NCBI GenBank assembly: GCA_000149265.1
Contig: CH001324.1
Location: forward strand, 81,584 to 145,583
Source of the DNA: Ciona savignyi
Lineage: Eukaryota > Chordata > Ascidiacea > Phlebobranchia > Cionidae
Direction of reading: 5' to 3'
DNA: 64,000 nt
The notes below the pieces were generated by a model that did not search any database, was not told where the DNA came from, and saw nothing but the letters and a program-made list of their open reading frames with translations. Below are positions 27,901 through 39,600 of the stretch, in pieces. Each line of letters begins with the position of its first letter. The stretch's first letter is position 1. Both the position numbers and the translations under genes were made by a program.

Positions 27901-30900
27901 ATCGTGCTATGGGTTTATATTAATCCATTGATGGGTTCAGGCAATGTCCAATTACTGCCTCGCCCAAGGACACACCTGTCTTGCCAGCGGCTGGTTTCGA
28001 TCACACAAAGTTTCGGCTGCCTTCCGCCGCTGACAATATTACCGATGTAGCCAACCATCGGTATAAAAGTGTCGATTTATACGATTGTGTGGCCGAATGG
28101 TTACGGTCGTATGATTGATATATATAGACATATCAAATTATATAAATAAAAACAATAAAAAACTAAGCTCAGTGAAAAAAGGGTTTTCGATTTATCCACA
28201 CAAAAGTATCGGTTATGGTAAGATAGGTGACTCTATATCAACACCAACATTTTTGACTTTGAACATATATATTGCTACTTTTTAACTTTAATAAAGTTCA
28301 TTATACTCTAAATTTAATTTGTATCTACTAAGTATTAACTAACTAATAAAATACAAAAATATTAAAAACTCATGATCATATATTTAGATTGAATTATTAG
28401 CGTTAATGATCTGTTAAAACTGTTAAAACATTTAATGAAAATAGAGAAAGTGCAATATTTTCTAATGATATCATGATATAATAACAAAAAATATAATGAA
28501 CTTAAGCAAGCAGATTTTCCAGACTTCTTGGCCTAAATTCATCACACTAAAATGTTACTTATTCTACGCTAAAGAGGAAATGTCAGCACAAAACCCACAA
28601 GAGTACTATTCCGACCCAGACAGAAAACTATTCTTTACAATTAACATGTCTAGTTATTCTTTCTTGACCCGTTAATCTTGTTAAGCAGACTAAAATTGGA
28701 CACTTAGAACGGAATTAGTTGGCAAATTCGACGATCCTCTTACACGTAGTATGTGTTTAAAGAAATGCCGTTATGGCATTATGGTTTATGGTCGTCGCGA
28801 GTTATGGAACACAAAATCGCTTAAATACACAACTGCGGTTGATGTTTACAAACCAAACTGCTTTCTTTCCCGTGACCTTTGCATAGCGATTTTAACCTAG
28901 CCTACTTAAAAGCTACACAAGCATGAACTCAAGATACTTTTAGCAATCCATCTGCCAGAATTTGAAATAACATAGCGGGAAACCCGGCTTAGATATGGCG
29001 TAATTAGTCTGGGAGTATAACAAAACTCAATAATTACAAAGTCAACTTATGGGTGTTCTGCAAACTATGTCTAACTACCGAAAATAGATGACCTCGTAGA
29101 AGAGATAAGATCAAATAACATCAGATGCCGAAAGTAATTTTCTACTTTGGATAACAACCTATCACAAGAAAGGATAGACCGCCCAGTTTTTGAAGTATAA
29201 GAACCGATGACATAGCATCTTTTCCCACCCTTGAGGATACACTTGAATGTTCTAGTCCATAGCTTGCACACATATACATTTTTATGCATTAGTTGTTTCT
29301 GCACTTGGCTCCAGACATGTGCTGCCTATCAATGTGTAAACAGAAGTAAGGCGTTAGATCAAAATTGTAATTAAACATTAACTTTTCGACGGTCGGCATG
29401 GGTTTAATGATAAATATGTATTCCCTATAAGGTTCCCCCCTCTAACTGTTTGACGGTGGATCACGGTAACGTCTAACATGCGGAATACCACACTAATTAA
29501 TGTAGACCTTTCATTACTTTCTTCTTTTTAGAAAATGAAGAAATCCGAAAGATCATCTTTGATTCGTGACGTAGAACGATTACGTAACGTTCTTATGTAC
29601 CACGTGATCCCTCAAATCGTCTCAATCAACGAGTTACAATCACGTGACAAACTTGAAACCCTCAACCCACCAATGACAATCCACGTCACGCGCTACGTCA
29701 GAATCCGTCGAATCCGGGTGAAAGGTCAACGACGTGTCGTGCGCACCAGGGCCACCAGTCTCCAATGCTCGAGAGTAATAAAAGTTCCAACCCCACCTTG
29801 CAACGGAGCGCTGTTTGTTGTGGACAAGGTAAGTCGACCGTGCCACCACTGAATATGTTGCCACAACGTCCCACCCTACACACCATATGTCGCCCACATA
29901 CTTAACACTACGAGGAATGCTATTCAAGTCCAAATACTTGGTTCTTGTGATATTTATACAACTATGTCGGTTTAACACGGGCCGTCTTTAGATCACCTCG
30001 TGAAATACCCACATGAGACGGATTACCATGGCTATTGCAGTATGTTGGATATTGTATACATATGCGTTTAAACCCGTTTTACGGTGCACGTTTATTCTCT
30101 CCAATAGGAAAGGGGGCGTTAATATACTGGCAATCACCAGATCACCTTGCGTTCACTGTCGGGTTACTTTTGCTATTGCATTGTGTATAATCAGACTTTC
30201 CTTCAATTTGGTAAAACCCTTCATTTCACTGTGTTCAGTCAAAGTGCCTTTGTCATGGGCACAACCGACTAGCTAGTCACCAGTTTCGAACTTACAACCC
30301 TTAATCTAAATAGCAACGCACTAACCCACCAAGGTAATTGGAACATCAACACAGGTTCTCCAACCACCATCTGGCTCAATACTTGCCACATTGATGTACT
30401 CAACAAAGAGCAACTTCTCCATTCTGATTACCGCAATCAAAATCACTGGACTTCAACCGGTAAGTTTTCCAACTTATTTTAACAAACCAGCCAATACAGC
30501 TGAGATTGAATAATGCAAGGGGAAAGTACAAGAGTTGATTTTCCACCCTGTCTGGGTATAAACGGCACAGTCACCCATCCAACCATGCTCCGTCGACTCT
30601 CTTTTTGTAGTTCACCCTTCCATTAGTCGAACTCAGCTTTATCGGTTGTTTTTTTGTAACCATAATACAAAAGAGTAAAACTACAACTAAAATCTGCTTT
30701 AAAGTATTTTAACATTTTTGGGCCATTTGTGCTTGCTCGTATGATGTTTGGTTTTACATCGGATTGGCCAAATGTGGCAAAATTAAAGATATATCAAAAG
30801 AATATTCGTGGATTATCCATGACTGTTCGAGTTTGCATAATAATTATTTTAGGTGTCACCAATTAAGAAAATAGGTATAACATAAAACTATAAATCACAA

Positions 30901-31718
30901 CTTTCAAGGTATTGGATGGCAAGCGACATTTCACCTTCTTTGCACCGAGCAACGATGCATTTGCGAGGATTTCCCAGCCTGTGTTGAACCGGCTGTTTAG
31001 GAAGCGGCAGCTCTTGCTTCGTGTTCTACGATTCCATTTGATCCCAGGTGGGTTATTAAGGAATATACGTAATTTTTGTGATTAAAACAACTACTTTTGA
31101 TTCTGAAGTTTGCAAAAAGGTAGTTTTTTTGGTAAAACTTAGCAGGTTATAGTCATAGAACAAAAATACTAACGTCACCGAATCTCAACAAAGAATTCAT
31201 ATCATAAACCATAGCATTAACATTCTACCCATCAGTATCAGAAATCAATATGAATGTTGATGAGTTGTTTTTTTTTTTATAAATGCGAAACAAATAAAAA
31301 TAAAGGTCAATTTAAAGGTTAATAACTAAAACATTGCATTCTTTAGTTCAACGGCACATTGTTATTATGGAGGATAATAAATATTAGTGGTATGCTATTG
31401 CTTTTTATTAGTATCATATTTGTAACATCGATATTTTTGACTGAAACAACGTGCCATGTTGAAACAACAAAGCTAAATGTTTGTACCAACAATCCAGGGT
31501 TCAACTGCGCCGACAAGTTATCCCAACGATCCCTGCGTCACCGCACCTACCGTGGGGGATCCGTGTTTACCTGTCCCAAGCGAAGAGGAATCTTGCTCGG
31601 GCGGAAGCGGAAACGACTTCGAGCCAAAGTGACTGAATCCGACTTGGAAGCGACTAACGGAGTGGTTCACGCTATTAATAACCTGCTTCTGCCTCGCAAG
31701 TTTAATCTACTTCATTGA
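6992..31718 (+). CDS. Secreted EMI + four-FAS1 matrix protein (TGFBI/periostin-like), 13 exons, 1049 aa
   Basis: Exons: 6992-8205, 18992-19111, 20029-20123, 20514-20669, 21322-21440, 22244-22451, 24666-24845, 26110-26265, 27451-27590, 29532-29828, 30355-30459, 30909-31047, 31498-31718. Every junction keeps frame and the total is 1050 codons with stop. Residues 1-404 are a signal or anchor segment (RHFAILLVTLCVLVSVSNS) plus a basic, Ser/Thr/Pro-rich linker. Residues 405-476 are an EMI-type Cys domain with the VIHKCCLGY core. Four FAS1 domains follow (about 490-615, 618-745, 750-895, 905-1045), showing LTLFAPTNEAF, the H1 motifs NHVI, NHLL, YHVI and FHLI, and TNGVVHAIN. The family acts in extracellular matrix and cell adhesion. 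Met31 (7082) may be the true start, since it puts the signal peptide at the N-terminus. Exon 7 uses an unusual GTTGGT donor, chosen by phase. The long basic linker is not typical of TGFBI. Confidence 0.9.
11359..11475 (+). repeat. SINE family B (tRNA-like, GGCCGAATGGTTA)
   Basis: A box A-like TGGCCGAATGGTTAAAGCGA and a box B-like ATTCGAAACTG lie about 70 bases apart, followed by an A-rich tail. Other copies lie at about 5672, 16895, 17545, 18230, 36350 and 39698 on plus, and 15105, 25485, 37610, 39460 and 60395 on minus. Confidence 0.65.
14783..14955. repeat. Foldback MITE, family D
   Basis: The left end is GGAGGGAAACTGCTCACTAA, and the right end is a diverged inverse near 14930-14955. The core is the complement of the family's GGGTTAG-rich sequence. 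Confidence 0.6.
15650..16095 (+). repeat. Two adjacent SINE family A copies, plus strand
   Basis: The first copy (about 15650-15895) has a tRNA-like head and a shortened 3' part. The second (about 15905-16095) has only the 3' two thirds, ending AACATAAATATCCG. The apparent open frames here are shadows of the SINE core. Confidence 0.6.
16268..16576. mobile_element. hAT MITE with perfect 8-bp target duplication
   Basis: The terminal repeats CAGTGTTTCCCAACC and GGTTGGGAAACGCTG are inverse of each other with one mismatch. TTCTATGA occurs directly on both sides (16260-16267 and 16577-16584). The element is 309 bp and non-coding, with repeated GAGTCCGCG motifs near the ends. Confidence 0.85.
17545..17672 (+). 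repeat. SINE family B with an internal (AT)n run
   Basis: The head is GGTCGAATGGTTAACGCGAC, and the box B-like GGGTTCGGAAC follows later. About ten AT dinucleotides interrupt the body near 17581-17599. Confidence 0.6.
17670..17885 (+). repeat. Local tandem duplication, about 100-bp unit
   Basis: AAGGTTGGCTAC followed by CCCCGGTTTATATGATTTTT and ACCAACGTACTCTCTATATC occurs twice, at about 17670-17785 and 17800-17885. The first copy has an extra internal repeat of TTTTTTATCAC. Confidence 0.75.
19520..19660 (+). repeat. SINE family A, 3' part, plus strand (FAS1 intron 2)
   Basis: The core ACACACTGCAATAGCTCC and tail GGGATAAATATAAATATTC match other family A copies. Confidence 0.6.
20215..20435 (-). 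repeat. SINE family A, minus strand (FAS1 intron 3)
   Basis: It reads inversely from the core through CAAGGACACAACCGACTA to the AAAGGCGACGCAC head complement. The tail end is truncated. Confidence 0.6.
20879..21160 (-). repeat. SINE family A, minus strand, near full length (FAS1 intron 4)
   Basis: It runs from AGGATAGGATA through the whole consensus to AAAGGCGACGCACTTAACC. Confidence 0.7.
21611..21895 (+). repeat. SINE family A, plus strand, near full length (FAS1 intron 5)
   Basis: It has the head GATAGCTTAGTAGG, the segment GTGTCCTTGGGCAAGGCACT, the core CCGACGGTGGGCGCGAGG and the tail AACATGAATATCC. Confidence 0.65.
22536..22722. mobile_element. Small hAT-like MITE (187 bp) in FAS1 intron 6
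   Basis: The ends are CAGGCACGGGCAAC and, inversely, GTTGCCCATGTCTG. The flanks TTATAAAG and TTATAGGG agree at 6 of 8 bases. The ends resemble those of the element at 3262-5579, so it may be a deletion derivative of the same family. A minus-strand SINE A remnant follows at 22790-22925. Confidence 0.6.
24455..24575 (+). repeat. Dispersed repeat family C
   Basis: It carries GAACAGTCGTTAAAACACGT and then a GACGCGGCCGCC end. The same family occurs at 20820-20868, 25978-26090 (inverse), 27610-27675, 35205-35310, 36865-36990, 41145-41215 and 50845-50960. The type is unknown; no ends or target duplications were recognised. Confidence 0.5.
25139..25420 (-). repeat. SINE A fragment joined to a SINE B-like piece (FAS1 intron 7)
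   Basis: It shares the same A-B junction and intervening CTGACAATATTACCGATG with 27862-28110, so both copies come from one composite. A minus-strand SINE B remnant follows at 25485-25690. Confidence 0.6.
26365..26530 (-). repeat. SINE family A, minus strand, truncated (FAS1 intron 8)
   Basis: The GGATATTCAT tail and GGGGGTTAACACACGGGCAA core are clear. The head is absent. Confidence 0.65.
26913..26984 (+). tRNA. tRNA-Pro (CGG)
   Basis: A 72-nt cloverleaf. Acceptor GGCCTGT pairs with ACAGGCC. The D arm contains TGGTCTAGGGGTATGA. The anticodon arm is CTCGC-TTCGGGT-GCGAG with anticodon CGG, and the T arm is CCCGG-GTTCAAT-TCCCGG-like with a box B GGTTCAATTCC. A pol III terminator TTTT follows at 26992. 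It lies in intron 8 of the FAS1 gene on the same strand. The match to metazoan tRNA-Pro is strong and there is no sign of decay. Confidence 0.93.
27195..27400. repeat. Foldback MITE, family D (best-preserved copy)
   Basis: The left arm GGAGGGAAACTTTACACTAA and the right arm TTTTAGTGTACAGTTTCCCT are inverse. The core is GGGTTAGAGTTAGTTTTGGG-like. It lies in FAS1 intron 8. Confidence 0.75.
27862..28110 (-). repeat. SINE A fragment joined to a SINE B-like piece (FAS1 intron 9)
   Basis: Second copy of the composite seen at 25139-25420, with scattered base differences. A further family A tail remnant precedes it from about 27735. Confidence 0.6.
30105..30335 (-). repeat. SINE family A, minus strand (FAS1 intron 10)
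   Basis: GGGGGCGTTAATA, then CAATCACCAGATCACCTTGC, then the ACAACCGACTAGCTAG segment. It is diverged. Confidence 0.55.
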
Positions 31719-31775
31719 CGTCATTGTGACGTACCTGACGTCATTGTGACGTGCCTGACGTCATCGTGACGTAAT
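31714..31775. repeat. Triple CRE-like tandem repeat at the FAS1 stop codon
   Basis: A 19-20-base unit with the palindrome TGACGTCA followed by TTGTGACGT repeats three times. It starts inside the stop codon (TGA of TGACGTCA) and runs into the 3' UTR. Confidence 0.8.
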
Positions 31776-32095
31776 AGATGCAGTGGCGGCGCCTCTGTAG
31801 CCCTAGTCAAAGCGTACCGTGCCTATTAACGCCTAACATTTGAGACAGGCTCTCTACTGCTTCTGTGTCCATAATTCGTGCTCCGAGTATCAGCATATTC
31901 TATGTTACTTATTGTGCCTTGATAGCTACTGCCCTGCTGCATTCCTATCGCGTTCCCGTGTTCTTATACTGTGTCGTCCGCTTCTTGTGAAGCGTTAAAA
32001 TCGAAATGAAAATGTTCCCATACCAGTATTTTGAGTGTCCAATCGTTTTTGCCATTTTTTCGCATTTTCGCTAATAAAGTATTCATATGATATCC
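31719..32095 (+). other. 3' UTR of the FAS1 gene with poly(A) signal
   Basis: The first AATAAA after the stop is at 32073-32078 (CTAATAAAGT), about 355 bases downstream. The transcript end is inferred from this signal only. Confidence 0.6.
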
Positions 32096-33695
32096 AATGG
32101 TAATATTCGTATAGAGCAGTTAAAAGCCGATTTTTTTAAAAGACATTATTTATACGATACCCAAAATCAGGGCTTCCCAAACTGGGGGTCAATTTCACAC
32201 AAACTGCTATATCTATTGTACTTTTTAAGACTTCAACGTTTGAAACTAGTAATCTTACCTGATTTGTGAACTGTACGTAAATACCACTATTGGGCAATCT
32301 AGTATAAATAAGAATGCGTGTATAAGCATACAGCGGGTAATGATAGGCATTTTACATTGGATTGTAAAACTGCATATGCATAGTTTTGCCTACCTTGAAG
32401 TCCTTTATATCACATCTAACATATGACTTCAAACTTTTAAGTCTTAACTACTCATACATTTTTGCATGTACCGCATGGCATATCTGTAGATTGCGCAAGA
32501 CTAGTATATAAAGCGTAAATCATTTGTCACCTACACTGATAAAGCAAATTTTCAGTGATTAATTGCCCTAATAACTAACTCGGTGCTAAAAATAAACATA
32601 TTTGACTTACGCTTATTGAACAAGGACTGTATTGCGGTAGACTGGTTTATATTGTTAGCAAACACTGGCAATTGTGATGGAGTAATCCCATAAACAAGTG
32701 TAATGCTTGCAATTTTATCCATTGGTTTGTGCAGTAAGTAGCTTAAAAATCAAAATTTCTTGAGTTAAGGTTCGATTTGGGTGGTTCAAACTGTGGTCGT
32801 TTAATACCACGACGTAAATAGCGCACAGTAATTTAATAAAACAATTCTCCTACAGGAGACAATAGTTAACTTAACCACAAAATTTGATAAATTCGAAAGA
32901 TAAATCTAAGTTTAACTTGGCCATAAGCTATTCACTACACTAGTAAAAATGTAATCAAAGTAAAAATACTTTTAGGGTAGAGTCATAAAATACGTCATAG
33001 TAGCTTACATAATAGTTTTTAATGCGGGGAACGACGCATTTCTTCAATTTGTTATAGTTAATATCATGACAATAATACAGTGTGCGCTTATATCCCAGTG
33101 TAATAGAGCAGTTTCAATTATTTAAATCATGTGAATAGTGATAATAAGAGCTTGGTATAGATTTCGAGTGCTAAACTGTCTGATTGGCGACTGGTATCCG
33201 AATAAACTAACAGGCGCTACAGGTCAATGGCTGTGTATTGAACCGTCACCCAAAAGATCATGAGTATTAGGTGTTGTAAAACATAAATTCTCGTTTACTA
33301 CAAATACAACAAGAAATCGGAGAATAAGTAATCCATAGGGGCTTAGACGAAAATCTTAAAAATATGAACGATAAGTCGTATAGTACAGAACCATAATACA
33401 TTTCTCAGGGTGGAATAGAAAACTCGCACGGTATCCAATCAACCAAAGCGGGATTTTGTTCAAGTAGAATTGTTGCGATTGTGAGGTGTTGTGTATCACT
33501 AGCAGCTTTGGTGCTTGAGTTTGGCTTGTACAGTTACCGCCGAACGCTTGACATTTTGACATTTTTAATACGATAAGCACCTCCCACTGCCTTTCTGTCC
33601 TTTGCAACTCGTGCAAAGGTGAAACGTGACCCGGAGTTGTGAAATATAAGTGACCGTATAATCCAACACACTTGGCCTGGACCACTTGACCACTT
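32096..33695. other. Convergent intergenic region
   Basis: It lies between the 3' ends of the FAS1 gene (plus) and the receptor gene (minus). A lone hAT-like end, CAGGGCTTCCCAAACTGGGG, occurs near 32167 without a visible partner. TTTAAT near 33565 could be the complement of an ATTAAA signal for the minus gene. I see nothing else. Confidence 0.5.
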
Positions 33696-36600
33696 TTATC
33701 TTCGTTGGTGTCGGTTGTATTGTACGTTGGAACGAATCATGTGAGTATTATCACTTGGAAGGTATCCAGGCTTGTTATAATGTCTGGGCGGTGAGAGAGA
33801 ACGTCCACTTTCGTCCGTCGGAATGTCACCTGCGATACAAGATTCCGACTCTTATAAACAACTTGTAGATCATAGGATAGAGATAAATAAAGCTGAATTT
33901 GCACTTTTCGCTTTCAGGCGTTTTGGAATGTTGATTCAGACTATTTATCTAAGATTCAGCAAAAACATTTCAACAACAAGCAAATATCAACTGTAGTAAA
34001 TTAATTGAATTTATCAATCCATATTATTTATATGTCATACAGTTTTTTGAAATAAATCATTTAAACATCCCAAATAGCCTAAAGTGTATAAAACACGGTC
34101 TTGTATTCCACCACACTACCGTACAAAAAATATTTTTTCTGTAAGAAAATCATTTTTTTGCAGGCTTACCTGTAGGAACTTCGGTAATCTGCATGTTGTA
34201 GTACGGCACGCTGAGGTTATTGCTTCGAGAAGCATCGAAGCGACGTCTTCTGGCCGGGTCTTCTGATGTCACCCCCGCGATTCGATGTGGAAAGCTGGTC
34301 CGGTCGGAAGTCGAGTCCGAAAAGGATATTTTTTTCTGCGGTTTGTGCGTCGGGCTCCGATTGCGTTTTGACCACTGGAGGGAAGCAGAGGGCTCACTTT
34401 GATAGTGAGATTCGTCGAATGGACGGAGGGAAAGATTTTTAGAATTTTCTTCATGTCTGTGGAAAGTTACGTCTTGACGTTCGTTGTGACGTGTGTTATA
34501 ACTATAATGATGACGATCTGAGAGACGTTGTCGCACAACAGGCAGATTGGACTCGGGCAGGCGTCGACGTGAGGACTGCTGTTTGCTCGGGAAGCGATTT
34601 CGTGCTTGTCGCGGTGATGGAACCATGTTACGCGCGTGCCGAAGAAGGATCCTAGAAAGCGAATCTTCATTTTGAGAAGTTAGTTTTACTGCTTCCCGTG
34701 TTGTTTTTTGCGTTGTAGAATCGTTCGGACGATTTCGGAATATTTCGGAAACTCTCGGTGTTTTGACGATGGTCTCACATTCATGATCATAAAGTGGGTT
34801 GACACGATGGACGTGTGCGTCGTGGTATAACGGATATCTATCATTACCATCGCGGTGAAACGCACGGGTGTTTTGGATTTCTCTTGCGGGAAATCGATCT
34901 CTAATTTCCGGCGCTTCGTCCCTCCCAACCTCGAAAGGAATCCGACCACGTGTTCGTTGGTTCAAGTATGGTCGTGGTTCCCGGTAGTTCTCAATAAGAA
35001 AGCTGTCGTTGTAGAGTGGATTGTTAAGCCTATTTCCATCCCCACGGTCAAGACTTCCAAATAAAGATGGACTTGTCAGAGGAGATATTCTGTGGGTGAT
35101 AATATGTCAGTAATATTATTCGGATTATTTTCCCCAAACTGCGTAAATCCCATCTAAAATATCAAGTAATTTACACGACTTAGAAAATTTTTATTTTATT
35201 ATTGCCGATTTAGTTTATTTTTTTGTTTTCACGATGAAAACATGCAACAGAACCCTTTATAAACAATTGGAAACAGAAAAAAAGACGGCAAAACGACAGT
35301 CCTTAAGTACGAATCCAATTATTTATTGTGCAGTTATTTAATATACCATATACCTGCTCTTTTGTTCTACTGAGCATTGGCGGAAGATCTCTGCCACCCT
35401 CTTGCGGTGAGGTTTATGGTTGATTATATACACTAGGGGCGTAACTCCAGGAATCATAAGAATAACGATATCGGTCATCAGATCAAACCAGTAAGCACGA
35501 TCGTTGGCAAAGACGCTGTACCGCAGTATATAGCCGACCTGTTTGTATGCAGAATGATACTGTTTGAGCCAATAACTCAGCGGGTATTCATATTAAATAT
35601 TTAGTAAAACCAATTAAACCACTGGGTACAGGCAATGTCCGCCAATTGCCTTGCCCAAGGACACAATCCACTGGCTAGCGACCAGTTTTGAATCTGCAAC
35701 CCTTGGGTAACAAGGGCTAACACACCCATCTTCGACCGGGCTATAAATATAAACTAACTTGCGGAAATATTTGAACTTACTGTTAACGGCAAGTATAACA
35801 TCATCGTGAGTATTGAACCCGCAATAAAGAGTTTGCTGTACAATTCCCAAGTCTTTGTCTTCATTATGATGCATTGAAGGAATAACATTGTACATTCATT
35901 TCCCCGACCCTCCTCGTATCTGAACTTACGAGCGAATTGCGCGCGCACCATCAGGTAAGTCGTAACCAACATTATAGCAATGAGAAGAGTTCCAATACCA
36001 GCCGTCTGTGTTCAGTCAAAATTGATAAATTAACGACAAAGTTTTATTTGTTATACAATCATATATCGTTTTGTTTTGAGTGATTTAGCTAAATTTGGAT
36101 TGAGTGATTTAGCTAGATTTGGATTTGAGTGATTTAGCTAGATTTGTTTGGAAAAGTATAATAGTCGGGTGTGTCCTTAGACAAGGCCCTTAGCGGACAT
36201 TGCGTGAAGGAACGTGTCATATACAACACAACACACTTCAATAGCTCCAGTAACCCGACGGTGGGCGCGGGGTAATCAGATGATTGTCCGTGCTATGACA
36301 CACGTTGGGCCTTTAAGGAGATATACATGAATATCCTTTACTAATTACGGTCGTGCGGCCGAATGGTTACCGCGACCGATACACATACCGACTTACATAA
36401 AAAACGGTCTTAGAAACGAACCCAGTATGGGTTCGAAACTAAGCCTGGTAAAAAAAGTTTAAAAAATAACCTATACTAAGACTAAACCTTAACGTACAAA
36501 GTAAACTAAAGCCTTAATGGTGCTGGTTTGAATTTGGTGAGATATCCAGCAGATTTTGAAGAATTCCTTGTAAACATATTGCGTTCCAATCCCGATGGCT

Positions 36601-39600
36601 GGTAGCGTGAATGACAGAACAACTGCAAACGTGGTGCTGATGAATAATGTCAACATGATGCCAGACACTGTGTGGGATCTGCGGAGGTTGGAAGCTTTAG
36701 ATACTTCGACATTTCGTTTAGTTTTTTCGTTTTCTTTGTACTGACACCGAAAGTTTCGAAATCCAAGGTGGGGACGTCACTTGGGCCGTTTTATATATTA
36801 TATGGGTCGGTATATGACACTGTCGTTTAGTTTTTAGTAAGATAAATTGTTTTTTTCTCTAGTAATAAAACAACAAAAGAAACAAATCACAGCCTAGGAA
36901 CAGGAAAGAAAGGCTAAACAACCAGTCGTTAAAACACGTCGTAACAAAAGGATATAAATAATTAAATAAAGCGGACGCGGCCGTTAATAATAATAATAAT
37001 AATAAAATCTCCCAAACTGTTGGGTTAGCAAAGCTATTGCAGTGTACTGTGTATTATTAAGACGTTCCTTTAATTTTATTTGAAAGCAATCAATCCAGTG
37101 AGTCCATGTCATGTTAGATAAATGCCTCGCCCAAGGGCGATGGTCTTATATGGCTCGCCCAAGGACCCCTCTTACCGACAGGGCTGGTGTCTAACCAATT
37201 AATCCACCCTGCTTGGCAAATAGCAACCTACACTACAGTTTCGTTATTGCTACAGTTAATGAGATTATTAGAGGTTTTTTTTGTCCCGCCCGATGGTCTA
37301 GCGGTTAAGTGCGTCGCCTTTCAGTCGAAAGGTTGCAGGTGCGAAACTGGTCGCTAGCTAGACGGTTGTGTCCTTGGGCAAGGCACTTTACGGACATTGC
37401 CTGAACCCAGCGGATTAATGGGTTATACCAAATTGAAGGAACGTGTCTATCATATACAACACACTGCAATAGCTCCGGTAACCCGACGATGGGCGCGAGG
37501 TGATCTGACGATTGCCCGTGTGATAACCCCCTAGGTTTTCCCATTCACGGGGATAAACATGAATATCCATATCCTAGGGTATTGATTTATTTATTAAGTT
37601 ATGACCCCATGATGATGGGTTTGTCACTAAGACCGTTTGTATATACAAAGCTACAATAGAATCTGTCGCGTTAACCATTCGGCCACACGACCGTTCTACA
37701 GTTGGATATCCCCCACCTGAATTTGTACATTTGCCAACCAAATACGGCGATCGTCCGCTCAATACTTGCCACCGTAACAGTCACCAGAGGGAGGTAGAGG
37801 AAAACACCAAATAACAGCCCGGAAACCCTACAAGCGATGCCTCCTGTTTGATAACACGCACCGAAGTTGTCATCCTGGACCTGTTGTTTGAAATCATGGT
37901 CGTATAGGGTCTTTTATGGTTTTATATGGTCTTTTATGCTATTTTTTATAATCTTATATGTTTTTGTGTGGTATTTTATAATCTTTTATGGTCTTATATG
38001 GTATTTTTTGGTATTTTTGTGTCATATATGGTCTAATATGGCCTTTTATGATCTTTCATGGTCTCTCATGGTCGTTTGTAGTCTTTCATGGTCTTATTTT
38101 ATATATAATCTCTCTTAATTGGGAAGTTCAGAACCAACCTTAGACGAATTTGATTTGAATACAAAATGATTTAGATTTTTTCCTAGCAAATTAAGATGAT
38201 TCAGCTAAAAACATCTGTACAAATACAAATACAAACCCAAAAACCTCCGGCAACAGGATTGCAGACACGGACAACAGCTAAAAGGAAACTGCGTAGTTAA
38301 ATAACTATTACGGCGTTAGAGTTAGTTTTAGGTCCTTGATCAACGTTAAGGTTAGATATGGGTTGGAGATTAGTGTTTGGGTCAGGGTTAAACTAATTAT
38401 CTATAGTTTTAGTGAGCAGTTTTCCTTATTTTACACTTTAATGTTATTTTGTACTATAAATCCTATGCGGACGAATATCCGTTATTTGCCCATCTATCTT
38501 GATGCAAAAGACGGTCCAAACAGACGTATATAAACAGAGTCTGCATTTTGCATGGAGTTGTAGAGCAAAAAGGGCAATGAGCTTATTTACGTACACCGTC
38601 CCACGGCTCATTACAAAACTTTCAACACTATATTACCTTACCAAACTTGAAACTGTGTTGACGTGGATAGCAGTAGACAATCGTTTAATAAAAAAATGTC
38701 TAAAATGTGACATTGACCTAAAAAGTACCCTATTGTAATATGGGGCAATATGCCAAACATATAACTCATTATAATTTGAATGACGCATTAGAATCCACTG
38801 CGGCAGTTAAAAGGCTACTGCAGATGGCCTTTAAAACAGAATTCAATAGTACGGCCATCTTGTTACTGTGGCACAGTTGGACTAAACCCGAACACGAGTA
38901 ACAAATCCACCCATCCATATTTAATGAACTTACAAAACAGCAACTTTGATTACTTACCGGTAGTTGAGTGAACTTGTTTGGAATTTCATTTTTCGGGAGC
39001 GACTGCGTAAATGCGAACGGAAAAGACAGAAGGTGAAGCGCCTGGGCATGAGTGTGACATCATTTGGTTATTTGTTGGGGGGCATATAGTTCTATACACA
39101 AAAACGGTTTCTTATTTTACGGGCCAAGTTTCAAAAGCATAAATGGCCCNNNNNNNNNNNNNNNNNNNNNNNNNNNNNNNNNNNNNNNNNNNNNNNNNNN
39201 NNNNNNNNNNNNNNNNNNNNNNNNNNNNNNNNNNNNNNNNNNNNNNNNNCTTTTGAAACTTGGCCCGTAAAATAAAACTTGTCGATCTCTGCCTTTACCA
39301 TACTTTTTCTGTGCAGTTTCGTTGCTAGGCAAGGTACACTTAGCGGCTTTAAATAAACTTTTCAAAAGTTGTAGTGCTATCGATTCATGACATTACACTA
39401 CAAGCGCTTCGCAACACCACTGTGGCTCTCCAGGTACTGTACTTTTTTGATTTCATTTGATTCAGCTCAAACCAATGATGGGCTCGTTGCAAAGACCGTT
39501 TTGTTTGTTTTGTATATTTATCGATAAATGTATCGGATGTGTTAACCATTTGGTCACACAACCGTACAAACACTTTTACACTGTCCGTGTTTTATGATTG

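Noticed and set aside
33686..33868. 60-codon plus-strand frame followed by AATAAA
   Set aside because: It lies opposite the last receptor exon, whose minus-strand reading fits acceptor, phase and total length.
37867..38118. 83-codon hydrophobic frame rich in Trp and Phe
   Set aside because: It is a translation of the TATGGTCTTT minisatellite inside a receptor intron.
39064..39365. Frames on both strands crossing the N gap
   Set aside because: They are artefacts of the 100-N run and the inverted repeat around it.
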